Shown: positions 26,369 to 36,841 of the stretch, one piece after another
Position numbering within the stretch: the first letter of the stretch is position 1
Layout: every line of letters begins with the position of its first letter
Assembly: GCA_040365065.1 (NCBI GenBank)
Contig: BAABNI010000012.1
Span: forward strand, 62,001 to 126,000
Direction: 5' to 3'
DNA from: Pelagadaptatus aseana
GTDB lineage: Bacteria > Pseudomonadota > Gammaproteobacteria > Pseudomonadales > Cellvibrionaceae
Length of the DNA: 64,000 nucleotides
Made by a program: the position numbers and the translations under genes
The notes under the pieces: generated by a model
Seen by the model: the letters and a program-made list of their open reading frames with translations, nothing else
Told to the model about the DNA's origin: nothing
Databases searched by the model: none

Positions 26369-26914
26369 ATGAAAAACACCGCCACCGCATACGGCACTGT
26401 TTCCCGCTCTCTTCACTGGTTGATCGCCATCGCCATCATCGGCCTATTGGCGGTCGGTACCTATATGGAAGGACTGCCCGACGATGCGCCACAGCGTGGC
26501 ATGCTCTATGGCCTGCATAAAGCCACTGGCGCACTGACCCTGTTGCTGGTGATTATACGAATCGGCTGGATCGCCTACAGCCCAGCGCCAGCGTTGCCCG
26601 AAGCCATTCCCGCCCGCGATAAAAAGCTGTCCAAAGCTGTCAAACACCTGATGTATTTACTGATGGTAGTGGCACCCCTGTCCGGCCTGCTGATGAGCCA
26701 TTTCTTCGGCTACCCGGTGGACATGTACGGGCTTTTCAAATTGCCCCAGGTGGTTGAAACCAACAAGGAACTGGCGGGATTTTTCCACACGGTCCACGGC
26801 ATCAGCACTCAGCTATTGGCTGTCTGCGTGATTCTGCACATTGCTGGCGTAATCAAACACCGTCGTAGCGGTAATCCGGAAGAGGATGTTTTGCCGAGGA
26901 TGCTGGGCAAATAA
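26369..26914 (+). CDS. Cytochrome b561
   Basis: This 181-residue di-heme membrane protein has four hydrophobic segments, and conserved histidines in SLHWLI and GLHKATG and in later helices serve as heme ligands. The family moves electrons between quinones and periplasmic acceptors; in some bacteria it oxidises superoxide (CybB). The start has AGGAG at about 26358. It follows epmA by 33 nt and may share its transcript. Confidence 0.9.
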   Translation: MKNTATAYGTVSRSLHWLIAIAIIGLLAVGTYMEGLPDDAPQRGMLYGLHKATGALTLLLVIIRIGWIAYSPAPALPEAIPARDKKLSKAVKHLMYLLMVVAPLSGLLMSHFFGYPVDMYGLFKLPQVVETNKELAGFFHTVHGISTQLLAVCVILHIAGVIKHRRSGNPEEDVLPRMLGK

Positions 26915-26922
26915 AAAGCCTT

Positions 26923-26986
26923 TGTCATTCCGAACAAAGTGAGGAATCTCTAACCCAAGAGATCCTTCACTTCGTTCAGGATGACA
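26923..26986. repeat. Palindromic extragenic repeat (TGTCAT...ATGACA)
   Basis: A 64-bp imperfect palindrome fills most of the space between the convergent cytochrome b561 and serB genes. The arms TGTCATTCCGAACAAAGTGA and the complement of TCACTTCGTTCAGGATGACA pair with few mismatches around a TAACCCA loop. This class of GTCATTCCGA...TCGGAATGAC element is interspersed in many bacterial genomes and may act as a terminator here. Confidence 0.75.
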
Positions 26987-26995
26987 GGGAGCCGG

Positions 26996-28207
26996 TTATA
27001 CCCCGTCGCGATCCCTGAAGCCAATCAAGTACAAAATCGCATCCAGGCCCAGCGTTGATATTGACTGCTTGGCCGATGCTTTCACCAGAGGCTTGGCGCG
27101 GAAAGCAATACCCAACCCGGCAATACTCAACATCGGCAGGTCATTGGCACCGTCTCCCACAGCAATAACCTGCTCCAGTGAAATATTTTCCCGCTCGGCC
27201 AGCTCACGCAGCAATTCGGCCTTGCGCTCACCGTTCACCACCGTGCCTTTAACCTCACCGGTAACCTTGCCATCAACCACATCCAGCTCATTGGCATAGA
27301 CGTAATCGATACCAAGTTTACTCTGCAGGTAACGACCAAAATAATTAAAGCCACCGGATAAAATAGCCGTCTTGTAGCCCAGATCCTTCAGCGTACTGAT
27401 CAAATGCTCAGCACCTTCGGTAATGGGCAACTGCTCAGCGATGGACTGCAACACACTTTCATCCAGCCCTTCCAGCAACGCCATGCGACGAGCAAAGCTC
27501 TCATTGAAATCCAGCTCACCGGCCATGGCCGCCTCGGTAATTTCCGCCACCTGATCACCAACGCCTGCGGCCTTGGCCAGCTCATCAATCACCTCGGCTT
27601 CGATCAGGGTCGAATCCATATCAAAACAAACCAAACGCCGGTTGCGCCGGAACAGGTTGTCTTCCTGGAAAGCAATATCCACATCCAGTTCGGCAGACAG
27701 CTCCATAAAATCGGAGCGCAACTGCCCAAGATCCTCAGGCGTACCTCGTGCAGAAAACTCCACACAGGCTTTGGTTTTCTCATTCTGATCATCCAGAGCC
27801 ACACGACCAGACAAACGGGTAATGTTGTCAATATTCAGGTTGTGACGTGCGGCGATGGCGGTCACCCGGGAGATCTGCAGAGAAGTAATGCGGCGCGCCA
27901 ACAAGGTTACGATATGACGCCCCTTGCCCTGCTGCGCTACCCAGCTGTCGTACTTGGCCTCTGCGATAGGCTCAAAGCGCACCTGCATTTCTAACTCGTG
28001 AGCCTTAAACAGTACATCCTTCAACACCGGGGACGACTCAAAAGCCTCGGGCACTTCAACCAGCAACCCCAAAGTCAAATTGTCGTGAATCACCGCTTGG
28101 CCAATATCCAGAACATTGGCTTCATACTGGGCGAGGATTGCAGTAATGGCGGAAGTGACACCCGGCTTATCTTCACCGGAGACATTAATCAAAACAATTT
28201 CTTTCAC
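26996..28207 (-). CDS. serB: Phosphoserine phosphatase with tandem ACT domains
   Basis: SerB dephosphorylates phosphoserine to serine. The chosen start is GTG at 28207 (KEIVLINVSGEDKPG follows), giving 403 residues, the pseudomonad length; an ATG 24 codons upstream is possible but adds non-conserved residues. Residues 1-180 contain two ACT-like domains. The HAD domain follows with Asp196 and Asp198 in FDMDSTLIEAEVIDELA, SGGFNYF and GDGANDLPML. It is divergent from the SMP/AhpA-like gene. Confidence 0.95.
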   Translation of the reverse strand: MKEIVLINVSGEDKPGVTSAITAILAQYEANVLDIGQAVIHDNLTLGLLVEVPEAFESSPVLKDVLFKAHELEMQVRFEPIAEAKYDSWVAQQGKGRHIVTLLARRITSLQISRVTAIAARHNLNIDNITRLSGRVALDDQNEKTKACVEFSARGTPEDLGQLRSDFMELSAELDVDIAFQEDNLFRRNRRLVCFDMDSTLIEAEVIDELAKAAGVGDQVAEITEAAMAGELDFNESFARRMALLEGLDESVLQSIAEQLPITEGAEHLISTLKDLGYKTAILSGGFNYFGRYLQSKLGIDYVYANELDVVDGKVTGEVKGTVVNGERKAELLRELAERENISLEQVIAVGDGANDLPMLSIAGLGIAFRAKPLVKASAKQSISTLGLDAILYLIGFRDRDGV

Positions 28208-28339
28208 AGTCAAACTCTTACTTGAAGGCCACTGCTCGTATAGCCATGGCTGAGGTGACGTGATTATAGCTTTACTCACCGCCTAGACTGAAATACTCTT
28301 CGCGCATAATTAAAAATGACCTGAGACGACCGCCCCTTC

Positions 28340-29488
28340 ATGGACCTTCAGCTAATTCTTGGCCGCCTGCGATCCCCCCTGTTTTTGATCGCCCTGACCG
28401 CAACCCTGGTCCTCAGTCTCAGCTATACCGTTTTCACCCAGCAGCAACAGCAACTGATCGATCAGCGCACCAGCCACTATGGTAATGCTCTGGCCAAACT
28501 GACAGCCAAACAAGCCGCCAACGCCACACTCAATAACGATCTGGTCAGCCTTCAGGTGAGCATGGAAAACATCGCGGATAACCCCGATGTGTTGAGTGCT
28601 ACTATTTACGACGTTGAAAACCGTCTGCTGGTACAGGCCGGAGACTCACCCAAACTGGGTGGCTATTCCCGCCACAACAGCGCCACCTACACCGCCCCGA
28701 TCACCCTGCACGACAGCATTGCCGGTTACGTCGCCATTACCATCGACACACAGAGCCTGTTGCAGCAACAGGAATCCGGCTGGCTGATTGGCTTTATTGC
28801 CGTCGCCCTGATGTTGATGGGCTTCAGTCTGATGGGAGGCAATCCACCTCAGACAACTGCCGCAACCAAGTCATCGGACAGTGACACCGGGGCAGATCCC
28901 ACACCAGAAGCTGCCAGCCAGCCTCCAGTTAACGACGACACCAAGGTGACATTGTTACTGCACACCCTCAATCTCGACACCCTGCGCAAACAGATCAGCG
29001 GCTCGTTCCGCAGCAAACTGCTGTCTGATCTGGGCAAAAAAATTGAAGGCGTCAACACCCTCTACAGCGGCAAGCTGGAACATGCCAGTGAACACTGGCT
29101 AACCCTGAGCTACAGTGGCGACGATGTTGCCGACGCCTCGTTCCGCGCCACCTGCGCCAGCATGCTGCTGTTCGAACTGATCAATGGCAGCGACAAGCCG
29201 CTGCATCTGGAGGTCAGCGCCGCCATCTACCCGCACCATGACAAGCACCTGCTTAGCCAGTTTCTGGAAGACAGCAAACTGACCGGCAACTGCCAGAATC
29301 TACTGCAAACCACCCGGACAGGAGAGCTGTTCCTTCACAGCGACCAACTCAGCGACAGTCTGGAACAGCGCCTGAAAACCCAAGACCGGGATGAAGACTG
29401 GAAGCAGGTTACTGAACTGCAAGCGGCCTATCAGGATCTGCTAACCAAGCAGGCCAGACAACTCCAGCACATGCTGGATCATCTTTAA
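28340..29488 (+). CDS. AhpA/YtjB (SMP family) membrane protein
   Basis: This 382-residue protein has an N-terminal transmembrane helix (FLIALTATLVLSLSYTVF), a periplasmic segment of about 110 residues, a second helix (LIGFIAVALMLMGFSLMGG) and a cytoplasmic C-terminal region of some 200 residues. The layout, and its position divergent from serB, match SMP/YtjB of enterobacteria and PA4961 of Pseudomonas. The C-terminal part is longer than in E. coli YtjB. Function is unknown. Confidence 0.8.
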   Translation: MDLQLILGRLRSPLFLIALTATLVLSLSYTVFTQQQQQLIDQRTSHYGNALAKLTAKQAANATLNNDLVSLQVSMENIADNPDVLSATIYDVENRLLVQAGDSPKLGGYSRHNSATYTAPITLHDSIAGYVAITIDTQSLLQQQESGWLIGFIAVALMLMGFSLMGGNPPQTTAATKSSDSDTGADPTPEAASQPPVNDDTKVTLLLHTLNLDTLRKQISGSFRSKLLSDLGKKIEGVNTLYSGKLEHASEHWLTLSYSGDDVADASFRATCASMLLFELINGSDKPLHLEVSAAIYPHHDKHLLSQFLEDSKLTGNCQNLLQTTRTGELFLHSDQLSDSLEQRLKTQDRDEDWKQVTELQAAYQDLLTKQARQLQHMLDHL

Positions 29489-29570
29489 ATCGAAAGCGGC
29501 CCCCTAGGGCTCAATCCCCTTCTATACTCAATAACCTGCCCAATTGATTAAAATTTCCGCAACCCGAATC

Positions 29571-29586
29571 TTTACGTTAACGTAAA
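29571..29586. promoter_or_regulatory. LiuR operator, perfect 16-bp palindrome
   Basis: TTTACGTTAACGTAAA lies 58 nt upstream of the liuR start. It is a perfect palindrome and agrees with the MerR-type LiuR sites known upstream of liu genes in gammaproteobacteria. It probably serves autoregulation of liuR and control of liuABCDE. Confidence 0.8.
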
Positions 29587-29643
29587 GGTAAGCTATATTT
29601 TGCTCACCCTGATATGACAGGCACTCGACACAGGCGCAACCCC

Positions 29644-30030
29644 ATGAGCAAAACCTACAGCATTTCGGAGCTGGCCAAAGAGTTTGATATCACCACCCGA
29701 ACCATTCGTTTCTACGAAGACAAGGGCATGATCACTCCCCAGCGCAACGGTCAGACCCGCATATACAGCCCGGCAGATCGCACCAAACTAAAGCTGATTT
29801 TGCGCGGCAAGCGTCTGGGCTTCAGCCTCGATGAAAGCTTCGCCATCATCGATATGTACAACCCCAAGGGCAATAACGCCGGACAATTACACACCCTGAT
29901 TGATGGCATTCGCGAACGCCGCTTGGCCCTGCAACGGCAAATGAAAGAACTGCAAGACATGCTGCAAGATCTGGACGACGCCGAACAGCGCTGCCGCGAG
30001 GCACTGCCGGACGCCGACACCGCTTCTTAA
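29644..30030 (+). CDS. liuR: MerR-family regulator of branched-chain amino acid catabolism
   Basis: This 128-residue MerR protein has an N-terminal winged helix ([20 protein letters not shown]), then a dimerisation helix rich in Leu, Gln and Arg. There is no cysteine metal-binding loop, as expected for LiuR, which responds to branched-chain catabolites. The start at 29644 is chosen for its match to the family; ten upstream codons are dropped. It leads the liu gene cluster and is preceded by a palindromic operator. Confidence 0.93.
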   Translation: MSKTYSISELAKEFDITTRTIRFYEDKGMITPQRNGQTRIYSPADRTKLKLILRGKRLGFSLDESFAIIDMYNPKGNNAGQLHTLIDGIRERRLALQRQMKELQDMLQDLDDAEQRCREALPDADTAS

Positions 30031-30073
30031 TCACAGACCTATTTACAAGCACACAATCTGGAGAGACCGACCC

Positions 30074-31243
30074 ATGAACGTTTCCTATCCAACTCTGAAC
30101 TTCGACCTGGGCGAAGACATCGATATGCTGCGCGACAGCGTTTACAACTTCTGCCAGGCCGAGCTGGCTCCCCGCGCCGAGGAAATCGATCGCACCAATG
30201 AATTCCCCATGGATATGTGGCGCAAATTTGGTGACATGGGCCTGCTGGGCCTGACCGTCGAAGAAGAGTACGGTGGCACCAACATGGGTTATCTGGCCCA
30301 CTGTGTGGCCATGGAAGAAATCTCCCGCGCCTCAGCCTCCGTGGGCCTGTCCTACGGCGCCCACTCCAACCTGTGCGTCAATCAGATTCGCAAGAACGGC
30401 ACCCACGAACAGAAACTCAAATACCTGCCGAAACTCTGCTCCGGTGAGCACGTGGGCGCTCTGGCCATGTCCGAACCCAATGCCGGCAGTGACGTCGTCA
30501 GTATGAAACTGCGTGCCGACAAGCAGGGTGACAAGTACATCCTCAACGGCAACAAAATGTGGATCACCAATGGCCCCGACGCCAACACCTACGTCATCTA
30601 CGCCAAAACCAATATAGAAAAAGGCGCCTGGGGTATGACCGCCTTTATTGTCGAGCGTGATTTCCCCGGTTTCTCTCGCCATCAGAAGCTGGACAAACTG
30701 GGCATGCGCGGTTCCAACACCTGCGAGCTGGTGCTCGAAGACTGTGAAGTGCCGGCGGAAAATATTCTCGGTGAAGAAGGCAAAGGCGTCGCCGTGCTGA
30801 TGTCCGGCCTGGACTACGAGCGCACCGTTCTGTCCGGCGGCCCCATCGGCATTATGCAGGCCTGCATGGACATCGTGGTGCCCTATATCCACGACCGCAA
30901 ACAGTTCGGCCAGTCCATCGGTGAATTCCAGCTGATGCAAGGTAAAGTCGCCGACATGTACACCGAGCTCAACGCCTCGCGCGCCTACCTGTACGCCGTA
31001 GCCAAAGCCTGTGACCGCGGCCAGGAAAGCCGTAAAGACGCCGCTGCGGTGATTCTCTACACCGCTGAAAGAGCCACACAAATGGCACTGCAAGCGATCC
31101 AGACACTGGGCGGTAACGGCTACATCAATGAATTCCCTACAGGCCGCTTACTGCGCGACGCCAAGCTCTATGAAATCGGTGCCGGCACCAGTGAAGTACG
31201 TCGCATGCTGATTGGTCGCGAGCTGTTTAACGAGACCAAGTAA
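30074..31243 (+). CDS. liuA: Isovaleryl-CoA dehydrogenase
   Basis: LiuA oxidises isovaleryl-CoA to 3-methylcrotonyl-CoA with FAD, the first committed step of the leucine/isovalerate route. The 389-residue acyl-CoA dehydrogenase has [22 protein letters not shown] and the IVD-type catalytic glutamate in [13 protein letters not shown], plus the C-terminal [20 protein letters not shown] good GGAGA site precedes the ATG. Confidence 0.96.
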   Translation: MNVSYPTLNFDLGEDIDMLRDSVYNFCQAELAPRAEEIDRTNEFPMDMWRKFGDMGLLGLTVEEEYGGTNMGYLAHCVAMEEISRASASVGLSYGAHSNLCVNQIRKNGTHEQKLKYLPKLCSGEHVGALAMSEPNAGSDVVSMKLRADKQGDKYILNGNKMWITNGPDANTYVIYAKTNIEKGAWGMTAFIVERDFPGFSRHQKLDKLGMRGSNTCELVLEDCEVPAENILGEEGKGVAVLMSGLDYERTVLSGGPIGIMQACMDIVVPYIHDRKQFGQSIGEFQLMQGKVADMYTELNASRAYLYAVAKACDRGQESRKDAAAVILYTAERATQMALQAIQTLGGNGYINEFPTGRLLRDAKLYEIGAGTSEVRRMLIGRELFNETK

Positions 31244-31296
31244 CGCCAACTCTTTTCTGTCTACTACCAGAATTTGGCAGAGGAGCTGACAGGTGG

Positions 31297-31392
31297 TTCG
31301 GGTAGTTTGTTGTCAGACCGTTTGCCGCATGGATGCGGCAACCGAGCTTACAAGGATGTATTCACAGCGTGTCTGAGAACAAGCTACCCGAA
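31297..31392. repeat. Long inverted repeat in the liuA-liuB spacer
   Basis: The outer arms TTCGGGTAGTTTGTTGTCAGAC (given as 31297-31318) and GTCTGAGAACAAGCTACCCGAA (to 31392) are near-perfect complements, and an inner perfect hairpin GCCGCAT-GG-ATGCGGC spans 31324-31339. The 197-nt spacer has no coding sequence. It looks like an interspersed MITE/REP-type element inserted in the operon. Confidence 0.75.
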
Positions 31393-31440
31393 TCGCCACG
31401 CACCGAAACTCCGTCCACAGCCCAACACCGGAGACACTAG

Positions 31441-33048
31441 ATGGCCACCATCAAATCAAAAATTAATACCCGCGCCGCAGACTTTGCTGAAAACGCCGAG
31501 CATATGCAGGCTCAGGTTGATGACCTGAAAGACAAACTCGACGCCATCCGTAAAGGCGGTGGCGAAAAAGCCCGCGAGCGTCACACCAGCCGTGGCAAAC
31601 TGCTGCCTCGTGATCGAGTGCACGCACTACTCGACGAAGGCTCTCCGTTTTTGGAGTTATCACAGCTGGCCGCTTTTGATGTTTACGGTGAAGACGTTCC
31701 CGCCGCCGGCATTATCACTGGCATCGGCCGCGTTAACGGTCAGGAGTGCATGATCGTTGCCAACGATGCCACCGTAAAAGGCGGTACCTACTACCCATTA
31801 ACCGTCAAAAAACATTTACGCGCCCAGACCATTGCCGAAGAAAACAATCTGCCCTGCATTTATCTGGTGGATTCCGGCGGTGCCAACCTGCCGCGGCAGG
31901 AAGACGTGTTCCCCGACCGCGACCACTTCGGCCATATCTTTTTCAATCAGGCCAATATGTCTGCGAAAAACATTCCACAGATTGCGGTGGTCATGGGTTC
32001 CTGTACCGCAGGCGGCGCTTACGTACCGGCTATGGCAGATGAGTCCATCATTGTCAAAGAACAGGGCACCATTTTTCTCGGTGGTCCACCACTGGTAAAA
32101 GCCGCCACTGGCGAAGTAGTTACCGCCGAAGAACTGGGTGGCGCGGATGTTCATTGCCGCACCTCCGGTGTGGCCGATCATCTGGCTCAAAATGACCATC
32201 ACGCCCTGGAGTTGGCGCGCACCGCTGTCAGTCGTCTAAACCGGGTAAAACCGGTGAACATGGACATTCAGCCCGCCGTCGAACCACTCTACGACACCCG
32301 CGAAATTTACGGTGTGGTGCCAAAAGATTCCCGCAAGCCCTACGACGTCCGCGAAATCATTGCGCGCATTGTCGACGGCTCCGAGTTCGATGAATTCAAA
32401 GCTCAATATGGCAACACACTGGTGTGTGGCTTTGCCCGCATCTTTGGCTACCCGGTGGGCATCGTTGCCAACAACGGCATTCTGTTTGGTGAATCCGCAC
32501 AAAAGGGTGCGCACTTTGTCGAGCTGTGCGCGCAGCGCAAAATACCCCTGGTATTTTTACAAAACATCACCGGTTTTATGGTGGGCAAACAATACGAACA
32601 CGACGGCATTGCCAAACACGGCGCTAAAATGGTGACCGCGGTCGCCACCGCCAAGGTACCTAAATTTACCGTTTTAATCGGCGGTTCTTTCGGTGCCGGC
32701 AACTACGGTATGTGTGGCCGCGCCTACGATCCTCGCTTTCTGTTTATGTGGCCCAATGCCCGCATCTCGGTGATGGGTGGCGAACAGGCCGCAGGCGTTC
32801 TGGCACAGGTGAAACGCGACCAGAAAACCAAAGCCGGTGAAGACTGGAGTGCCGAGGCCGAGACCGAATTCAAACAACCAATTATCGACACCTATGAAAA
32901 ACAGGGTCACCCCTACTTTGCCTCCGCGAGACTGTGGGACGACGGCGTGATCGATCCGGCCGATACCCGGATGGTATTGGGGCTGTCTTTGTCAGCGTCC
33001 TTCAATCAAGAAATCGAAGACACCAAGTTCGGTGTCTTCCGGATGTGA
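31441..33048 (+). CDS. liuB: Methylcrotonyl-CoA carboxylase, carboxyltransferase (beta) subunit
   Basis: LiuB transfers carboxyl from carboxybiotin to 3-methylcrotonyl-CoA, forming 3-methylglutaconyl-CoA. The 535-residue protein is a typical acyl-CoA carboxyltransferase of the MCC type, with [20 protein letters not shown] and the [20 protein letters not shown] block that forms an oxyanion hole. It works with the biotinylated LiuD. It is separated from liuA by 197 nt holding an inverted repeat. Confidence 0.96.
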   Translation: MATIKSKINTRAADFAENAEHMQAQVDDLKDKLDAIRKGGGEKARERHTSRGKLLPRDRVHALLDEGSPFLELSQLAAFDVYGEDVPAAGIITGIGRVNGQECMIVANDATVKGGTYYPLTVKKHLRAQTIAEENNLPCIYLVDSGGANLPRQEDVFPDRDHFGHIFFNQANMSAKNIPQIAVVMGSCTAGGAYVPAMADESIIVKEQGTIFLGGPPLVKAATGEVVTAEELGGADVHCRTSGVADHLAQNDHHALELARTAVSRLNRVKPVNMDIQPAVEPLYDTREIYGVVPKDSRKPYDVREIIARIVDGSEFDEFKAQYGNTLVCGFARIFGYPVGIVANNGILFGESAQKGAHFVELCAQRKIPLVFLQNITGFMVGKQYEHDGIAKHGAKMVTAVATAKVPKFTVLIGGSFGAGNYGMCGRAYDPRFLFMWPNARISVMGGEQAAGVLAQVKRDQKTKAGEDWSAEAETEFKQPIIDTYEKQGHPYFASARLWDDGVIDPADTRMVLGLSLSASFNQEIEDTKFGVFRM

Positions 33049-33062
33049 CGGAGCGTCGAACC

Positions 33063-33863
33063 ATGACAGACACACAGACCAACAACGTATTAATTGAACT
33101 CGACGAACGCGGCGTGGCCACCGTCACCCTGAATCGTCCGGAAAAACACAACGCCTTTGATGACGCCATTATTGCTGAATTGACCGAGGCCTTTAACAGC
33201 GTCGATCGCAATCCCGATGCACGCATTATGGTACTGGCCTCCAACGGCAAAAACTTTTCTGCCGGCGGTGACCTTGGCTGGATGAAGCGCATGGCCAGTT
33301 ACAGCTACGAGGAAAATCTGGCCGACGCCAACGCTTTGGCCACCATGCTGCACACCCTTAATTTTATGCGTAAACCTACCATTGCCCGGGTACAGGGCGC
33401 CGCCTTTGGTGGTGCCGTGGGCTTGGTGAGCTGCTGCGATATGGCTGTGGCCACCGAGCGCGCCAGCTTCTCTTTAAGCGAAGTGAAAATCGGATTGCTG
33501 CCGGCCACCATCAGTCCCTACGTAGTTGCAGCCATGGGTCAACGCGCCTCGCGCCGCTATTTTTTGACAGCCGAGCGCTTTAAATCTGACAAGGCGCTGG
33601 CACTGGGGCTGATCAGTGAAGTGGTTGCCGAGGAGCAACTGGATGACTGCATCAACGGTTTAATCGACAACTTACTGGGCAACAGCCCGGCCGCCATAGA
33701 GGCGTCCAAAAAATTGATCTTTGATGTCAGCGGCAAAGACATTAACGGCGAATTAATGAATCAAACCAGCGCGCGCATTGCCGCCATTCGTGTATCCGAA
33801 GAGGGCCAGGAAGGACTCACCGCTTTTCTGGAAAAACGCCAACCCCGCTGGATAAAAAATTAA
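33063..33863 (+). CDS. liuC: Methylglutaconyl-CoA hydratase (crotonase family)
   Basis: LiuC hydrates 3-methylglutaconyl-CoA to HMG-CoA. The 266-residue crotonase-fold protein has the oxyanion motif NFSAGGDLGWMKRM and AAFGGAVGLVSCCDMAVATE. The start at 33063 lies 14 nt after liuB; the upstream open frame runs inside liuB and is not used. Confidence 0.94.
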   Translation: MTDTQTNNVLIELDERGVATVTLNRPEKHNAFDDAIIAELTEAFNSVDRNPDARIMVLASNGKNFSAGGDLGWMKRMASYSYEENLADANALATMLHTLNFMRKPTIARVQGAAFGGAVGLVSCCDMAVATERASFSLSEVKIGLLPATISPYVVAAMGQRASRRYFLTAERFKSDKALALGLISEVVAEEQLDDCINGLIDNLLGNSPAAIEASKKLIFDVSGKDINGELMNQTSARIAAIRVSEEGQEGLTAFLEKRQPRWIKN

Positions 33864-33876
33864 AGGAGAGGCCATC

Positions 33877-35898
33877 ATGTTCAATAAAATTTTGATCGCC
33901 AACCGTGGTGAAATTGCCTGCCGCGTTATTCGCACCGCCCGCAAAATGGGTATTCGCACGGTCGCCGTTTACAGTGACGCCGACAAAGATGCGCTGCACG
34001 TCAGCATGGCCGACGAAGCCGTGCATATCGGCGCCGCCCCATCCCGTGAATCCTATCTGCAGTTTGATCGCGTCATCGATGCCGCAAAAAAAACCGGCGC
34101 TCAGGCGATTCATCCCGGCTATGGCTTCCTGTCGGAAAACGCCGACTTCTGCAAAGCCTGTAAAGATAATGACATCGTTTTTATTGGCCCACCCATTGGC
34201 GCCATCGAAGCCATGGGTTCCAAGTCGGCCGCCAAGCAGATCATGGAGCAAGCCGGCGTGCCGCTGGTACCCGGTTACCACGGCGAAGATCAGAGTCGCG
34301 ACATCATCAAGCAAAGCGCCGATGACATGGGGTACCCGGTACTCCTCAAAGCCGCCGCCGGTGGCGGTGGTAAAGGCATGCGTCAGGTCTGGAATGAATC
34401 GGAATTTGACGAGGCATTAGAAGCCGCGAAACGTGAATCCCTGAACGCCTTTGGCGATGACAAGATGCTGGTAGAAAAATATCTGACCCAGCCGCGCCAC
34501 GTGGAAATTCAGGTGTTCTGTGACCAACAGGGCAACGCCGTCTATTTGTTTGAACGGGACTGCTCCGTACAACGCCGACACCAGAAGGTGATTGAGGAGG
34601 CGCCGGCACCGGGCATGGAACCGGAACTGCGTGAAGCCATGGGGCAGGCGGCGATTCAGGCCGCGCAGGCCATCGACTATCAAGGCGCTGGCACGGTTGA
34701 GTTTCTGCTCGACGTCGACGGCTCTTTCTATTTTATGGAAATGAACACCCGCCTGCAGGTGGAACATCCGGTTACCGAAATGATCACCGGGCAGGATCTG
34801 GTGGAGTGGCAACTGCGGGTCGCCGCCGGTGAGCCACTGCCACTGCAACAGCGTGATCTGCAAATCAAAGGTCACGCCTTTGAAGCGCGCATCTACGCCG
34901 AAGATCCGGAAAATGATTTTCTGCCGGTCACCGGGACCCTGTCGTTCCTGCAAACGCCGGACACCAATGATAATGTCCGGGTAGACACCGGCGTTCGTCA
35001 GGGCGACGACGTCAGCGTTTACTACGACCCGATGATTGCCAAGCTGATCGTCTGGGACGAAGACCGGGATAAAGCCCTGGCGCGCCTGACCAAAGCGCTC
35101 AGCGAATACCGCATCAGCGGCATGACCACCAACATTGATTTTCTCTACAATCTGGCCAGTTGCGCACCTTTCCGTCATGCGGATCTGGACACCGGTTTTA
35201 TCGAGAAACATCACTCGGTGATTTTCCACGACGACCAATATGAAGTGGAAAAGGACTTGCCATTAGCCGCACTGTATCTGCTGTTGAAACAGGAGAATGA
35301 AGCCAAGCTGCAATCCCTGCTGTCCAAGGACCCAACCTCGCCATGGAATCAGACCAACGCCTGGCGCTCGGTGTTTGATGATGTGCATCGCCTCAATATC
35401 GTATTTCACGAGCAGGAATATCAGCTGAACGTTACCCAACAACAGGTGGGCAATGTGACCCGCTACAGCATCTGCCACCTTAACCAGCATGGCAGCAGCC
35501 AAACCATTACGGCTCAGGGAACGCTTGAAAACAATACCCTGCGTGCCAATCTGGACGGTTATCAATTTACCGCCACCGTCGCCGAGCATGACAACACCTT
35601 CAGCCTCTACACCCAATACAGCGCCCTGAGTTTCAGAAAAGCCGAGCCCGACATGGGTGATCAGGATGCCGATGCTGGTGCTGGTGGACTGAGCGCCCCC
35701 ATGAACGGCACCATGGTAACCCTGCTGGTGGAAGCCGGCAGCGACGTCAAAAAAGACGATGCCCTGCTGGTGATGGAAGCCATGAAAATGGAGCACACCA
35801 TTCGTGCGCCAGCCGATGGCACGGTGAAAGCGTTTTATTATCAACCGGGAGAACTGGTTGACGGCGGCGCCGAACTGGTGGACTTTGAAGCCAGCTGA
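33877..35898 (+). CDS. liuD: Methylcrotonyl-CoA carboxylase, biotin-containing (alpha) subunit
   Basis: LiuD carboxylates its own biotin with bicarbonate and ATP and passes the carboxyl group to LiuB. The 673-residue protein has the biotin carboxylase domain (1-450, with [20 protein letters not shown] start and [12 protein letters not shown] glycine-rich loop), a linker, and a C-terminal biotinyl domain with the attachment Lys637 in EAMKMEH. It begins 13 nt after liuC with AGGAGAG. Biotin supply links it to the bio operon at 10.8-15.5 kb. Confidence 0.96.
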   Translation: MFNKILIANRGEIACRVIRTARKMGIRTVAVYSDADKDALHVSMADEAVHIGAAPSRESYLQFDRVIDAAKKTGAQAIHPGYGFLSENADFCKACKDNDIVFIGPPIGAIEAMGSKSAAKQIMEQAGVPLVPGYHGEDQSRDIIKQSADDMGYPVLLKAAAGGGGKGMRQVWNESEFDEALEAAKRESLNAFGDDKMLVEKYLTQPRHVEIQVFCDQQGNAVYLFERDCSVQRRHQKVIEEAPAPGMEPELREAMGQAAIQAAQAIDYQGAGTVEFLLDVDGSFYFMEMNTRLQVEHPVTEMITGQDLVEWQLRVAAGEPLPLQQRDLQIKGHAFEARIYAEDPENDFLPVTGTLSFLQTPDTNDNVRVDTGVRQGDDVSVYYDPMIAKLIVWDEDRDKALARLTKALSEYRISGMTTNIDFLYNLASCAPFRHADLDTGFIEKHHSVIFHDDQYEVEKDLPLAALYLLLKQENEAKLQSLLSKDPTSPWNQTNAWRSVFDDVHRLNIVFHEQEYQLNVTQQQVGNVTRYSICHLNQHGSSQTITAQGTLENNTLRANLDGYQFTATVAEHDNTFSLYTQYSALSFRKAEPDMGDQDADAGAGGLSAPMNGTMVTLLVEAGSDVKKDDALLVMEAMKMEHTIRAPADGTVKAFYYQPGELVDGGAELVDFEAS

Positions 35899-35911
35899 TA
35901 TGGAGACCAAA

Positions 35912-36814
35912 ATGACCTTACCCAAGCACGTTCGCATCGTCGAAGTCGGCCCCCGTGATGGTCTGCAAAATGAAAAGCAGCCCATCAGTGCCGAGACAAA
36001 AATCGAACTGATCGACAAGCTGGCCCGTGCCGGAATCAGCTATATCGAGGCCGGCAGTTTTGTGAACCCCAAATGGGTACCGCAAATGGCCGGCAGCGAT
36101 GAAATTTTTGAACGCATGCCTCGGGGCGAAGGCGTTACCTATGCCGCCCTCACCCCCAATATCAAAGGCTATGACAGAGCCGTGGAGGTGGGCGCCACCG
36201 AAGTCGCCATTTTTGCTGCAGCCTCAGAGGCGTTCAGCCAGAAAAACATCAACTGCTCGGTGGCTGAAAGTATCGCGCGGTTTGAACCGATTATGGCGGC
36301 CGCCAAATCTGCGGGAGTCAAAGTCCGCGGTTATGTCTCCTGTGTGGTGGGCTGCCCCTACGAAGGCGATGTCGCACCGGAGAAAGTGGCTCAGGTTGCC
36401 CGCCAATTATTGGACATGGGCTGCTACGAAGTATCACTGGGCGACACCATTGGCGTCGGCACCCCGGCCAGTATTCAGGCCATGCTCAGGGAAGTACTAA
36501 ACGTCGTGCCAGCGGAAAAACTGGCCGTGCACCTGCACGATACCTACGGTCAGGCTCTGGCCAATATTCTGGCATCACTGCAAATGGGCATCCGGGTAAT
36601 CGACAGTTCCGTGGCAGGCCTCGGAGGATGTCCCTACGCCAAGGGAGCCTCTGGTAATGTCGCCACCGAAGATGTGGTCTATATGCTCAACGGTTTGGGG
36701 ATTGAGCACGGTATTGACCTGCTAAAACTGATTGAAGCGGGAGACTATATTTGTCGGCAACTGGATCGCTGCAATGGCTCCAAGGTGGCGCTGGCGATGC
36801 TTGCCAAACAATAA
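35912..36814 (+). CDS. liuE: Hydroxymethylglutaryl-CoA lyase
   Basis: LiuE cleaves HMG-CoA to acetoacetate and acetyl-CoA, ending the pathway. The 300-residue TIM-barrel enzyme has [12 protein letters not shown] near the start, the [12 protein letters not shown] metal-binding motif and the catalytic cysteine in [20 protein letters not shown]. The ATG at 35912 has GGAG nine bases upstream and lies 13 nt past liuD. Confidence 0.96.
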   Translation: MTLPKHVRIVEVGPRDGLQNEKQPISAETKIELIDKLARAGISYIEAGSFVNPKWVPQMAGSDEIFERMPRGEGVTYAALTPNIKGYDRAVEVGATEVAIFAAASEAFSQKNINCSVAESIARFEPIMAAAKSAGVKVRGYVSCVVGCPYEGDVAPEKVAQVARQLLDMGCYEVSLGDTIGVGTPASIQAMLREVLNVVPAEKLAVHLHDTYGQALANILASLQMGIRVIDSSVAGLGGCPYAKGASGNVATEDVVYMLNGLGIEHGIDLLKLIEAGDYICRQLDRCNGSKVALAMLAKQ

Positions 36815-36840
36815 CCTCCCCAAAAAGACTGGAGGCTTTG
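36815..36840 (+). terminator. Candidate terminator of the liu cluster
   Basis: CCTCC-N11-GGAGG immediately after the liuE stop is followed by a T-rich stretch (CTTTGTTT). The stem is short, so this is a weak call. A second pairing of GGAGGCT (36831-36837) with AGCCTCC (36850-36856) is possible. Confidence 0.4.
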
Positions 36841-36841
36841 T

